A stretch of DNA of 24,090 nucleotides, from assembly GCA_035559315.1 (NCBI GenBank), contig DATMBJ010000169.1:1-24090 (forward strand). Direction: 5' to 3'. This DNA comes from DATLZM01 sp035559315. GTDB lineage: Bacteria > Actinomycetota > UBA4738 > HRBIN12. A model generated the notes under the pieces. It was not told where the DNA came from. It did not search any database and worked only from the letters and a program-made list of their open reading frames with translations. Made by a program: the position numbers and the translations under genes. Positions 1 to 6,864 of the stretch are shown one piece after another (position 1 is the stretch's first letter; each line of letters starts with the position of its first letter).

Positions 1-1
1 C

Positions 2-838
2 GGCTACGCCAACCCCGACGCGCTCGTCGAGACCGACTGGCTCGCCGAGCACCTGGACGATCCACAGATCCGGGTGATCGAGGTGGACGAGGACACCGCG
101 GCCTACGAGAAGGGGCACATCGAAGGGGCCGTGGGGTGGAACTGGAACACCGACCTGCACGCCCCGGTGGGAAGGGACTACATCGACCAGCAGGGGCTAC
201 AGGCCCTGCTCCGGCGGGCCGGGGTCAACGATGACACCACGGTGGTCCTGTACGGGGGGAACAACAACTGGTTCGCCGCCTATGCCTACTGGCTGCTCAA
301 GTACCTGGGGTTCGACCGGGTCAAGCTCCTGAACGGGGGGCGGAAGAAGTGGGAGCTCGAGTCCCGCGAGCTCACCCAGGAGGTCCCCTCCTACCCCGAG
401 GGGAACGTGACGGTGCGGGGCCCGGTGCGCCGCGAGCTCCGGGCGTTCCGCGACGAGGTCCTGGGGAAGCTGGGCCAGGCCGCGTTCGTGGACGTGCGCT
501 CCCCCGAGGAGTACCGGGGCGAGAAGCTCGCCCCCGACCACCTCCCGCAGGAGCAGGCCCAGGTGCCGGGCCACATCCCGGGCGCCGCCAACATCCCCTG
601 GGTGCAGGCGGCCAACGACGACGGCACGTTCCGCTCGGCCGAGGAGCTGCGGGCGCTCTACGAGGGCGCGGGGATCACGCCGGACCGGGAGGTGATCGCC
701 TACTGCCGGATCGGTGAGCGCTCCTCCCACACCTGGTTCGCCCTCCACGAGCTCCTCGGGTACCGGGACGTGAAGAACTACGACGGGAGCTGGACCGAGT
801 ACGGGTCCCTGGTCGGGGTGCCGGTGGAGAAGGGCTGA
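2..838 (+). CDS. Thiosulfate/3-mercaptopyruvate sulfurtransferase (rhodanese), 5' end cut by window
   Basis: The reading frame is open from the first bases (GYANPDALVETDWLAEHL...), so only the start codon and perhaps a few residues are missing; the internal GTG at 74 is not the start. Two rhodanese domains are visible: an N-terminal non-catalytic one (EVDEDTAAYEKGHIEGAVGWNW) and a C-terminal one with FVDVRSPEEYRG and the active-site loop CRIGERS. The persulfide-carrying Cys is codon 704-706. CRIGERS is the loop seen in actinobacterial SseA/CysA-type sulfurtransferases. The family moves sulfane sulfur from thiosulfate or mercaptopyruvate to cyanide or thiol acceptors in the cytoplasm. Its position 126 nt before sufB, on the same strand, suggests a link to sulfur supply, but a hairpin after its stop and a promoter-like site before sufB argue for separate transcription. 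Family assignment is secure; the in vivo donor is unknown. Confidence 0.93.
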   Translation, partial: GYANPDALVETDWLAEHLDDPQIRVIEVDEDTAAYEKGHIEGAVGWNWNTDLHAPVGRDYIDQQGLQALLRRAGVNDDTTVVLYGGNNNWFAAYAYWLLKYLGFDRVKLLNGGRKKWELESRELTQEVPSYPEGNVTVRGPVRRELRAFRDEVLGKLGQAAFVDVRSPEEYRGEKLAPDHLPQEQAQVPGHIPGAANIPWVQAANDDGTFRSAEELRALYEGAGITPDREVIAYCRIGERSSHTWFALHELLGYRDVKNYDGSWTEYGSLVGVPVEKG

Positions 839-864
839 CCGGGGCGAGCGAGGCGCGACCCCGG
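839..864 (+). terminator. GC-rich hairpin after the sulfurtransferase stop
   Basis: Directly after TGA (836-838), CCGGGG (839-844) pairs with CCCCGG (859-864) around a 14-nt loop. There is no T tract. Position is the main support; several other genes here have similar stop-proximal hairpins. It may instead be chance in GC-rich DNA. Confidence 0.35.
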
Positions 865-889
865 GTCGGGGCGAATCCGACCAGGAGAG

Positions 890-919
890 TGGACTTTCCC
901 CGCCGGCGGGCGGTATGCT
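890..919 (+). promoter_or_regulatory. Candidate suf operon promoter with palindromic spacer
   Basis: TGGACT (890-895, -35-like) and TATGCT (914-919, good -10) are 18 nt apart. The spacer contains the perfect 12-bp palindrome CCCGCCGGCGGG (899-910), and GCCGGCGG recurs at 921-928 just downstream of the -10. The leader to the sufB start at 965 would be about 40 nt. The repeats could be a repressor site. They do not match the ACACT/TGTGA-type SufR box that I know from mycobacteria. Confidence 0.5.
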
Positions 920-964
920 TGCCGGCGGAAGGTCCGTCGACGCCGACCGAGGGGAGTGACCGAC

Positions 965-2377
965 GTGGCGATCACCCAGGAGGAGCACCTCAGGGAGCTT
1001 TCCAAGGGGTACCGCTACGGCTGGCGGGACGAGGTCGACTACGTCTTCAAGCCGAAGAAGGGCCTGTCCGAGCAGGTCGTCGAGGAGATCTCGGCGATCA
1101 AGGGCGAGCCGGACTGGATGCGGCGGTTCCGGCTGAAGGCCTACCGGCACTTCGTGCAGCGCCCGATGCCGTGGTGGGGCGCGGACCTGTCCGACATCGA
1201 CTTCGACGACATCTACTACTACCTGAAGCCGGTCGAGCAGCAGGTGAAGTCGTGGGATGACCTGCCGGAGAACATCCGCTCGACCTGGGACCGGCTGGGG
1301 ATCCCCGAGGCCGAGAAGAAGTACCTCGGCGGGGTCTCCGCCCAGTTCGAGAGCGAGGTCGTCTACCACAAGATCAAGGCCGAGCTCGAGTCGATGGGCG
1401 TGATCTTCACCGACACCGACTCGGCGCTGCGGGAGCACCCCGACCTCGTCCGGGAGTACTTCGGCACGGTGGTCCCTCCGAACGACAACAAGTTCGCGGC
1501 GCTGAACTCGGCGGTGTGGTCGGGCGGGTCCTTCATCTACGTGCCGCCGGGCGTGCACGTGGACATCCCGCTGCAGGCCTACTTCCGGATCAACGAGCAG
1601 AACGTGGGCCAGTTCGAGCGGACCCTGATCATCGCCGACGAGGGGTCGTACGTGCACTACGTCGAGGGGTGCTCGGCCCCGATCTACACCACGGACTCGC
1701 TCCACTCCGCCGTGGTGGAGATCATCGTGAAGCGGGGGGCCCGGGTCCGCTACACGACGATCCAGAACTGGTCGACGAACGTCTACAACCTCGTCACCAA
1801 GCGGGCCGCGGCCTACGAGGACGCCGTGATGGAGTGGATCGACGGGAACATCGGCTCCAAGGTCACGATGAAGTACCCGTCGATCTACCTCCTGGGCAAG
1901 GGCGCCCGTGGTGAGGTGCTGTCGGTGGCCTTCGCCGGCCGGGGCCAGCACCAGGACGCGGGCGGGAAGGCGATCCACGCCGCGCCCTACACCTCGAGCG
2001 TCATCACGAGCAAGTCGGTCTCGAAGGACGGCGGGCGGACCGGGTACCGGGGGCTGGTCCGGGTCGAGCCCGGGGCGCACCACGCGAAGTCGATGGTCCG
2101 CTGCGACGCCCTGATCCTCGACGAGCACTCGCGCTCGGACACCTACCCGTACGTGGAGGTCGAGGAGGAGACCGCGCAGCTCGGGCACGAGGCGACCGTG
2201 GCCCGCATCGGGGAGGACCAGCTCTTCTACCTGATGAGCCGGGGCCTCTCCGAGGCCGAGGCCTCCGCGATGATCGTGAACGGGTTCATCGAGCCCATCA
2301 CCCGCGAGCTCCCCATGGAGTACGCGGTCGAGCTGAACCGCCTGATCGAGCTCCAGATGGAGGGCGCGATCGGCTGA
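965..2377 (+). CDS. sufB: Fe-S cluster assembly protein SufB
   Basis: SufB is the scaffold subunit of the SufBCD complex, on which sulfide and iron are assembled in the cytoplasm. The 470-aa product has the SufB/SufD beta-helix core (GSFIYVPPGVHVDIPLQAYFRI, then a long right-handed helix) and the conserved C-terminal segment ending QLFYLMSRGLSEAEASAMIVNGF. Cys380 (MVRCDAL) aligns with the essential scaffold cysteine of the family. I chose GTG 965 because the Shine-Dalgarno GAGGGGAG (949-956) lies 8 nt before it; an in-frame GTG at 956 overlaps that element and is unlikely. It is the first gene of the operon; sufD follows after an unusually long 185-nt spacer. Full-length for the family. Confidence 0.97.
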   Translation: MAITQEEHLRELSKGYRYGWRDEVDYVFKPKKGLSEQVVEEISAIKGEPDWMRRFRLKAYRHFVQRPMPWWGADLSDIDFDDIYYYLKPVEQQVKSWDDLPENIRSTWDRLGIPEAEKKYLGGVSAQFESEVVYHKIKAELESMGVIFTDTDSALREHPDLVREYFGTVVPPNDNKFAALNSAVWSGGSFIYVPPGVHVDIPLQAYFRINEQNVGQFERTLIIADEGSYVHYVEGCSAPIYTTDSLHSAVVEIIVKRGARVRYTTIQNWSTNVYNLVTKRAAAYEDAVMEWIDGNIGSKVTMKYPSIYLLGKGARGEVLSVAFAGRGQHQDAGGKAIHAAPYTSSVITSKSVSKDGGRTGYRGLVRVEPGAHHAKSMVRCDALILDEHSRSDTYPYVEVEEETAQLGHEATVARIGEDQLFYLMSRGLSEAEASAMIVNGFIEPITRELPMEYAVELNRLIELQMEGAIG

Positions 2378-2392
2378 GCCCCGACCCGGGGC
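2378..2392 (+). terminator. Stop-proximal hairpin between sufB and sufD (attenuator candidate)
   Basis: Immediately after the sufB TGA, GCCCCG (2378-2383) pairs perfectly with CGGGGC (2387-2392) over a 3-nt loop. There is no U tract. Within an operon it would act at most as a partial terminator or an RNA-end stabiliser. Confidence 0.3.
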
Positions 2393-2500
2393 GCGGCCCG
2401 GGTCCGCGGTCCGAGGCGCGGGGCGGACGACGCGCGGGGGGGGCGGGACCCGGGACGACGATCTCCGTCCGGGACGGGGGAGCTGGGAATCCTACCCCGT

Positions 2501-2509
2501 TGGTAAACT
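2501..2509 (+). promoter_or_regulatory. Possible internal extended -10 promoter before sufD
   Basis: The sequence TGGTAAACT gives a TG-n extended -10 followed by TAAACT (2504-2509). It lies in the only AT-rich pocket of the 185-nt sufB-sufD spacer. No convincing -35 is visible. A start near 2516 would leave a leader of about 47 nt to the sufD GTG. The spacer also holds a run of eight G residues (2436-2443). Confidence 0.3.
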
Positions 2510-2562
2510 TTCTCCGACCCGGCGGGCAACCGGGTGCGCGCGGGACCGAGGGAGCTCCAGCC

Positions 2563-3885
2563 GTGACGATCGCGACGAGGACCGGGTTCGACGAGGACGC
2601 CCTGCGGGGCCTCCCGCCCACGAGCGACGGCGAGCTCCGGCTCCGCCGGGAGGCGCTCCGGACGTTCGAGGCGCTGCCCGTCCCATCCCAGGAGACCGAG
2701 GAGTGGCGCTACACCGACCTCTCCGACCTCGACCTCGACCTCCTGCCCTACGCGCCGGGTGGGCTCCGGGCCGGCTCGCTGGACGACGTCCCCGAGGAGG
2801 TCCAGGCCGCCCTCGGGGAGCTGGGGGACCGGGCGGGGCTCCAGATCCAGCTGAACTCCGAGGTCGTGCTCTCGCGGCTCGACCCCACGGTCGAGGAGCG
2901 GGGCGTGCGCTTCGGGCCCCTGGACGACGCGCTCCGGGATCACCCGGAGCTGGTCGAGCCCTACCTCCACGCGCTGGTCCCCCCGGAGCGGTCCAAGTTC
3001 ACCGCCCTCCACGTGGCGTTCCGGACCGGCGGGACGTTCGTCCTGGTCCCGGCGGGCGTCCGGGTGGAGCTCCCGCTCCAGGCCCTCACGTACGTCGACC
3101 GGGAGGGCCTGGCGGTCTTCCCGCACACGCTGATCGTGCTCGAGGAGGGGGCGGAGCTCACGTTCATCGACCGGTACACCTCGCCGGACCTCCCTCGGGC
3201 GCTCTCGGACGCGGTCGTCGAGCTCCACCTGGGCCCCGGTTCGACGCTCCGGTACGTGGGGCTCCAGGAGTGGGGGAGCGGCGTGACGCACCTCTCCGTC
3301 CAGCGGGCCCGGGTCGGTCGCGACGCCCGCCTCCGCTCGCTGGGCGTGGCCTTCGGCGCCTCGCTGGCCCGGGCGGAGGTGGAGGCGCTCCTCGAGGGCG
3401 AGGGCGGCTCCTCCGAGCTGCTCGGGATCTACTTCGGCGACGACGACCAGCACCTCGACCACCGTTCGCTCCAGGACCACGTGGGGTCCCGGACCTCGAG
3501 CGACCTGCTCTACAAGGGGGCGCTCAAGGGTCGGTCGCGCGCCGTCTACACCGGGACCGTGATCATCGAGCGGGGCGCGCACCGCTGCGACGCCTACCAG
3601 ACGAACCGGAACATCCTGCTCTCGGAGCGGGCCAAGGCCCACTCCGTCCCGAACCTCGAGATCCTCACGAACGACCCCACCCGCTGCGGGCACGCGGCGA
3701 GCGTGGGGCCGGTGTCCGAGGACGAGCTGTTCTACCTCATGAGCCGGGGCATCCCCCGCGCGGAGGCCGAGCGGCTGATCGTGTTCGGGTTCTTCCGCGA
3801 GGTGCTCGACCGGGTCGACCTGGAGGAGATCCGGCAGGGCCTCGAGCGCGCGATCGAGGCGGAGCTGGAGAAGGAGGAGGACTGA
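2563..3885 (+). CDS. sufD: Fe-S cluster assembly protein SufD
   Basis: SufD is the SufB paralogue that completes the SufBC2D scaffold and is needed for iron entry. The 440-aa product has an N-terminal helical region (EALPVPSQETEEWRYTDLSDLDLD, the characteristic SufD 'E-WRYT' segment), the beta-helix core, and the C-terminal motif ending ELFYLMSRGIPRAEAERLIVFGFF. His377 (RCGHAAS) corresponds to the conserved histidine at the SufB-SufD interface. GTG 2563 is chosen because GAGGGAG (2548-2554) lies 8 nt upstream; the frame can be extended to a TTG at 2500, but the added residues are unlike the family. The stop is 2 nt before the Rieske start. Confidence 0.96.
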   Translation: MTIATRTGFDEDALRGLPPTSDGELRLRREALRTFEALPVPSQETEEWRYTDLSDLDLDLLPYAPGGLRAGSLDDVPEEVQAALGELGDRAGLQIQLNSEVVLSRLDPTVEERGVRFGPLDDALRDHPELVEPYLHALVPPERSKFTALHVAFRTGGTFVLVPAGVRVELPLQALTYVDREGLAVFPHTLIVLEEGAELTFIDRYTSPDLPRALSDAVVELHLGPGSTLRYVGLQEWGSGVTHLSVQRARVGRDARLRSLGVAFGASLARAEVEALLEGEGGSSELLGIYFGDDDQHLDHRSLQDHVGSRTSSDLLYKGALKGRSRAVYTGTVIIERGAHRCDAYQTNRNILLSERAKAHSVPNLEILTNDPTRCGHAASVGPVSEDELFYLMSRGIPRAEAERLIVFGFFREVLDRVDLEEIRQGLERAIEAELEKEED

Positions 3886-3887
3886 GC

Positions 3888-4214
3888 GTGCCACGGGTGC
3901 GGGTCTGCTCGGTGGCCGACGTCCCGGAGGGCGGCGCGAAGCGCGTGGTCGTGGACGGCCGGGAGATCGCCCTCGTGAACCTGGGTGCGGCCGGGTTCCG
4001 GGCGGTGGGGGCGGTCTGCTCGCACGCCCAGTACTACCTGGACGAGGGCGAGGTGGACCCGGAGCTCGAGACGATCGAGTGCCCGAAGCACGGGTCCACG
4101 TTCGATCTGAACACGGGCCGGCCGAAGACCCTCCCGGCCATCGCCCCGGTCCCGGTCTACGACGTGACGGTGGAGGGCGACGACGTGCTGATCGAGGTGA
4201 ACGGCGATGGGTGA
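3888..4214 (+). CDS. Rieske [2Fe-2S] ferredoxin encoded in the suf operon
   Basis: A small 108-aa Rieske protein of the BphA3-like ferredoxin type. The ligand boxes are C44-x-H46 (VCSHA) and C65-PK-H68 (CPKHGSTFDL), 18 residues apart, followed by the proline-containing stretch ending in PVPVYDV. It starts at GTG 3888, 2 nt after the sufD stop, and its end overlaps the sufC start by 8 nt, so it should be translationally coupled to both. There is no transmembrane anchor, so it is cytoplasmic. This gene between sufD and sufC is a common actinobacterial arrangement, although such proteins are usually annotated as dioxygenase ferredoxin components. An electron-transfer or regulatory role in cluster assembly is inference from position only. 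Confidence 0.9.
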   Translation: MPRVRVCSVADVPEGGAKRVVVDGREIALVNLGAAGFRAVGAVCSHAQYYLDEGEVDPELETIECPKHGSTFDLNTGRPKTLPAIAPVPVYDVTVEGDDVLIEVNGDG

Positions 4215-5019
4215 GCGGAACGACGGCTCGGTCCTCGAGATCCGGGGTCTGCGGGCGACGGTGGAGGGCAAGGAGATCCTGAAGGGCATCGACCTCACGG
4301 TGCGCCAGGGCGAGACCCACGCGCTGATGGGGCCCAACGGCTCGGGGAAGTCCACGCTGGCGAACGTGCTGCTCGGGCGGCCGGGCTACGAGGTGACCGC
4401 GGGGGACATCCTCCTCGACGGCGAGAGCATCCTCGGGCTCACCCCCGACCAGCGGGCCCAGCGCGGGCTGTTCCTCGCGTTCCAGTACCCGGTGGAGGTC
4501 CCGGGCGTCTCGGTCGTGAACTTCCTCCGCACCGCGTACAAGCACGTCAAGGGGGAGGAGGTCTCGGCGCTCGCCTTCCGCAAGCGGCTCAAGGAGAAGA
4601 TGGAGCTGCTCGGGATCGACGACTCGATGGTCAACCGCTACGTGAACCAGGGGTTCTCGGGCGGGGAGAAGAAGCGGAACGAGGTGCTGCAGCTCGCGGT
4701 CCTCGAGCCCCGGATCGCGGTGCTCGACGAGACCGACTCCGGCCTCGACATCGACTCGCTCAAGACCGTGGCCCGGGGGCTGGACACGCTGCGGGGCCCG
4801 GGCCTCGGCATGCTGATCATCACGCACTACCAGCGGATCCTGGACTACATCACGCCCGACTTCGTCCACGTGATGCTCGACGGGCGTATCGTGAGGTCCG
4901 GCGGTCCGGAGCTCGCCCACGAGCTGGAGCGGGTGGGTTACGAGGGGCTCCGACGGGAGCTCGGCCTGGAGCCTCCGGTCGGGGTGGCCCCGGGCCGGGA
5001 GGCGGGGGCCGCGGAGTGA
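4207..5019 (+). CDS. sufC: Fe-S cluster assembly ATPase SufC
   Basis: SufC is the ABC-type ATPase subunit of SufBCD; ATP-driven dimerisation reshapes SufB-SufD during cluster formation. The 270-aa product has Walker A GPNGSGKST (residues 42-50), the SufC-type signature FSGGEKKRNE (from residue 150), Walker B ending D174-E175 (VLDETDSGLDID) and the H-loop His207 (ITHYQRIL). The DETDSGLDID and KKRNE variants separate SufC from transport ABC proteins. The ATG at 4207 overlaps the 3' end of the Rieske gene by 8 nt. The C-terminus carries a short Ala/Gly-rich extension beyond the usual ~250 residues. Confidence 0.97.
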   Translation: MGERNDGSVLEIRGLRATVEGKEILKGIDLTVRQGETHALMGPNGSGKSTLANVLLGRPGYEVTAGDILLDGESILGLTPDQRAQRGLFLAFQYPVEVPGVSVVNFLRTAYKHVKGEEVSALAFRKRLKEKMELLGIDDSMVNRYVNQGFSGGEKKRNEVLQLAVLEPRIAVLDETDSGLDIDSLKTVARGLDTLRGPGLGMLIITHYQRILDYITPDFVHVMLDGRIVRSGGPELAHELERVGYEGLRRELGLEPPVGVAPGREAGAAE

Positions 5020-5038
5020 GGAAGGAGGCAGGGGTGCG

Positions 5039-6289
5039 ATGTCGGTGACCCGGGAGCGGCCGGCGGCGCTCGACGTCGCCAGGATCCGCCAGGACTTCCC
5101 GATCCTCTCGAGGACGGTGCAGGGCAAGCCCCTCGTCTACCTCGACTCCGCCGCCACCTCCCAGAAGCCCCGCCAGGTCCTCGCCTGTCTCCAGGAGTTC
5201 TACGAGCGGCACAACGCGAACGTGCACCGGGGCATCTACCTCCTCTCGGAGGAGGCCACCGAGCTGTACGAGTCCGCGCGGGCGAAGATGGCGGCGTTCC
5301 TGGGGGCCCCGGACCCCTCCTGCATCGTGTTCACCCGGGGGACCACGGAGTCGATCAACCTCGTGGCCTACGCGTGGGGCCGGAAGTTCCTCCGGGAGGG
5401 CGACGAGATCCTGCTCACCGAGATGGAGCACCACTCGAACATCGTCCCGTGGCAGCTCGCGGCGCGGGCCACCGGGGCGACCCTCCGCTACGTGCCCCTC
5501 ACCGACGACGGGCTCCTCGACCTCTCGGACCTCGGGTCGCTCCTCACCGAGCGGACGAAGCTCTTCGCGGTCACCGGGATGTCCAACGCCCTCGGCACCC
5601 TGAACCCGGTGCGGGCCCTGGCTGACGCCGCCCACGCCGTGGGGGCCCTCCTGCTCGTCGACGGGGCGCAGCTGGTCCCGCACCACCCGGTGGACGTGGT
5701 GGCCCTGGACTGCGACTTCCTCGCGTTCTCCGGGCACAAGATGCTGGGCCCCACGGCCTCCGGCGGCCTGTACGCCCGCCGCGAGCTGCTCGAGGAGATG
5801 GACCCGTTCCTCGGCGGCGGGGAGATGATCCTCGAGGTGTTCCCGGACCGCTCGACCTACAAGGAGCCACCGTACAAGTTCGAGGCGGGGACGATGAACA
5901 TCGCCCAGGAGATCGGGCTGGGGGCGGCGGTCGACTACCTCACGGGGCTCGGGATGGAGAACGTCCGGGCCCACGAGGAGGAGCTCACGGCCTACGCGCT
6001 GGAGCGGCTCGTCGAGGCCGGGGCGCGGATCATCGGCCCGACCGACGTCTCGGTGCGGGGCGGCGAGATCTCGTTCTGGTACCGGGACATCCACCCCCAC
6101 GACCTCGCCACGGTGCTGAACGAGGAGGGGGTGGCGATCCGCGCCGGGCACCACTGCGCCCAGCTCGTGATGCGGCGGTACGGGGTGCCGGCCACGGCGC
6201 GGGCCTCGCTGTACGTGTACAACACGCGGGAGGAGGTGGACGCGCTCGTGGCGGCCCTGGAGCGAGCGCGCGCCGTGTTCGAGGGCTGA
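5039..6289 (+). CDS. sufS: Group II cysteine desulfurase SufS
   Basis: This PLP enzyme removes sulfur from L-cysteine, forming alanine and an enzyme persulfide that SufU collects. The 416-aa product has the PLP lysine K234 in FSGHKMLGPTASGG and the catalytic Cys373 in RAGHHCAQLVMRRYG, both typical of SufS. The LTEMEHHSNIVPWQ segment, which holds the PLP-stacking histidine, and the DGAQ segment are also present. The ATG at 5039 follows AAGGAGG (5022-5028) by 10 nt. It lies 19 nt after sufC and 12 nt before sufU, clearly in the same transcript. The intact active site contrasts with the NifS-like protein at the right end of this window. Confidence 0.97.
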   Translation: MSVTRERPAALDVARIRQDFPILSRTVQGKPLVYLDSAATSQKPRQVLACLQEFYERHNANVHRGIYLLSEEATELYESARAKMAAFLGAPDPSCIVFTRGTTESINLVAYAWGRKFLREGDEILLTEMEHHSNIVPWQLAARATGATLRYVPLTDDGLLDLSDLGSLLTERTKLFAVTGMSNALGTLNPVRALADAAHAVGALLLVDGAQLVPHHPVDVVALDCDFLAFSGHKMLGPTASGGLYARRELLEEMDPFLGGGEMILEVFPDRSTYKEPPYKFEAGTMNIAQEIGLGAAVDYLTGLGMENVRAHEEELTAYALERLVEAGARIIGPTDVSVRGGEISFWYRDIHPHDLATVLNEEGVAIRAGHHCAQLVMRRYGVPATARASLYVYNTREEVDALVAALERARAVFEG

Positions 6290-6301
6290 GCGGGAGGCGA
6301 C

Positions 6302-6757
6302 GTGGCGCTCGAGGACATCTACAAGGAGGTCATCCTCGACCACTACAAGAACCCCCGGAACAAGCGGGAGCTCCCGGGGGCCGAGCTGTCCTGCTCCCGG
6401 AACAACCCCCTCTGCGGGGACGAGATCACGGTGTTCGTGCACCAGGAGGACGGCAGGGTCGCCGACATCGCGTTCCAGGGGTCGGGCTGCTCGATCTCGC
6501 AGAGCTCGGCCTCGATGATGACCGAGGCCGTGAAGGGCCGGAGCCTCGGCGAGGCCCTGGAACTCGCGGCGAGCTTCCGGGGCATGATGGCGGGGGAGGT
6601 CGAGCCCGACGAGGACGCCTTCGGCGACCTGGTCGCCCTCAAGGGCGTGGTGAAGTACCCGATCCGGATCAAGTGCGCGGTCCTGGCCTGGGACGTCCTC
6701 CAGGAGGCGCTGGAGGGCGCGGGCGAGGCCGCGGGCCGAGCCCTCCACGGCGCGTAG
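6302..6757 (+). CDS. sufU: SufU, zinc-dependent sulfur acceptor for SufS
   Basis: SufU is the IscU-fold protein that, in Gram-positive bacteria and actinobacteria, takes the persulfide sulfur from SufS by zinc-ligand swapping and passes it to SufBCD. The 151-aa product has the ligands C38 and D40 (NPLCGD), C63 (GSGCSISQSSASMM) and C125 (RIKCAVLAW). The insert of about 20 residues between the second and third cysteines (ASFRGMMAGEVEPDEDAFGDLVAL) separates SufU from IscU scaffolds. The start is GTG 6302, preceded closely by GGGAGG (6292-6297). It is the last suf gene: no sufT/DUF59 follows, although one is common in related operons. The 3' end takes part in a 23-nt direct repeat. Confidence 0.95.
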   Translation: MALEDIYKEVILDHYKNPRNKRELPGAELSCSRNNPLCGDEITVFVHQEDGRVADIAFQGSGCSISQSSASMMTEAVKGRSLGEALELAASFRGMMAGEVEPDEDAFGDLVALKGVVKYPIRIKCAVLAWDVLQEALEGAGEAAGRALHGA

Positions 6758-6799
6758 CGACCCCCGTCGGCCCCGCGCCGAGCCCTCCGCGGCGCGTGG
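6735..6799 (+). repeat. Imperfect 23-nt direct repeat across the sufU stop
   Basis: Copy 1 (6735-6757) ends exactly with the sufU TAG; copy 2 (6777-6799) lies in the following spacer. They match at 21 of 23 positions, and one difference turns the stop TAG into TGG. It looks like a local duplication with a 19-nt gap. Confidence 0.7.
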
Positions 6800-6801
6800 G
6801 G
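6771..6801 (+). terminator. Candidate suf operon terminator hairpin
   Basis: CCCC-GCGCCG (6771-6780) pairs with CGGCGC and, past a 2-nt bulge, GGGG (6790-6801), around a 9-nt loop. There is no T tract. It begins 13 nt after the sufU stop. The second copy of the direct repeat supplies the right arm. Confidence 0.45.
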
Positions 6802-6852
6802 CGGTCCGTCCGCCGCGGCCCCGTGCACCGCGCCTCCCACCCTGGGACCGTT

Positions 6853-6858
6853 TACGCT
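6853..6858 (+). promoter_or_regulatory. -10 element for a leaderless DUF2207 transcript
   Basis: TACGCT lies 6 nt upstream of the GTG at 6865. That geometry places the transcription start at the start codon, and there is no Shine-Dalgarno sequence. No clear -35 is visible. Confidence 0.5.
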
Positions 6859-6864
6859 TGCGCC

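Noticed and set aside
956..964. GTG 956 as the sufB start
   Set aside because: It overlaps the Shine-Dalgarno sequence GAGGGGAG that correctly serves GTG 965.
2227..5127. A 966-codon open frame on the minus strand opposite sufB-sufD-sufC
   Set aside because: It runs antisense to four confidently identified genes and has no domain, no sensible start and biased composition.
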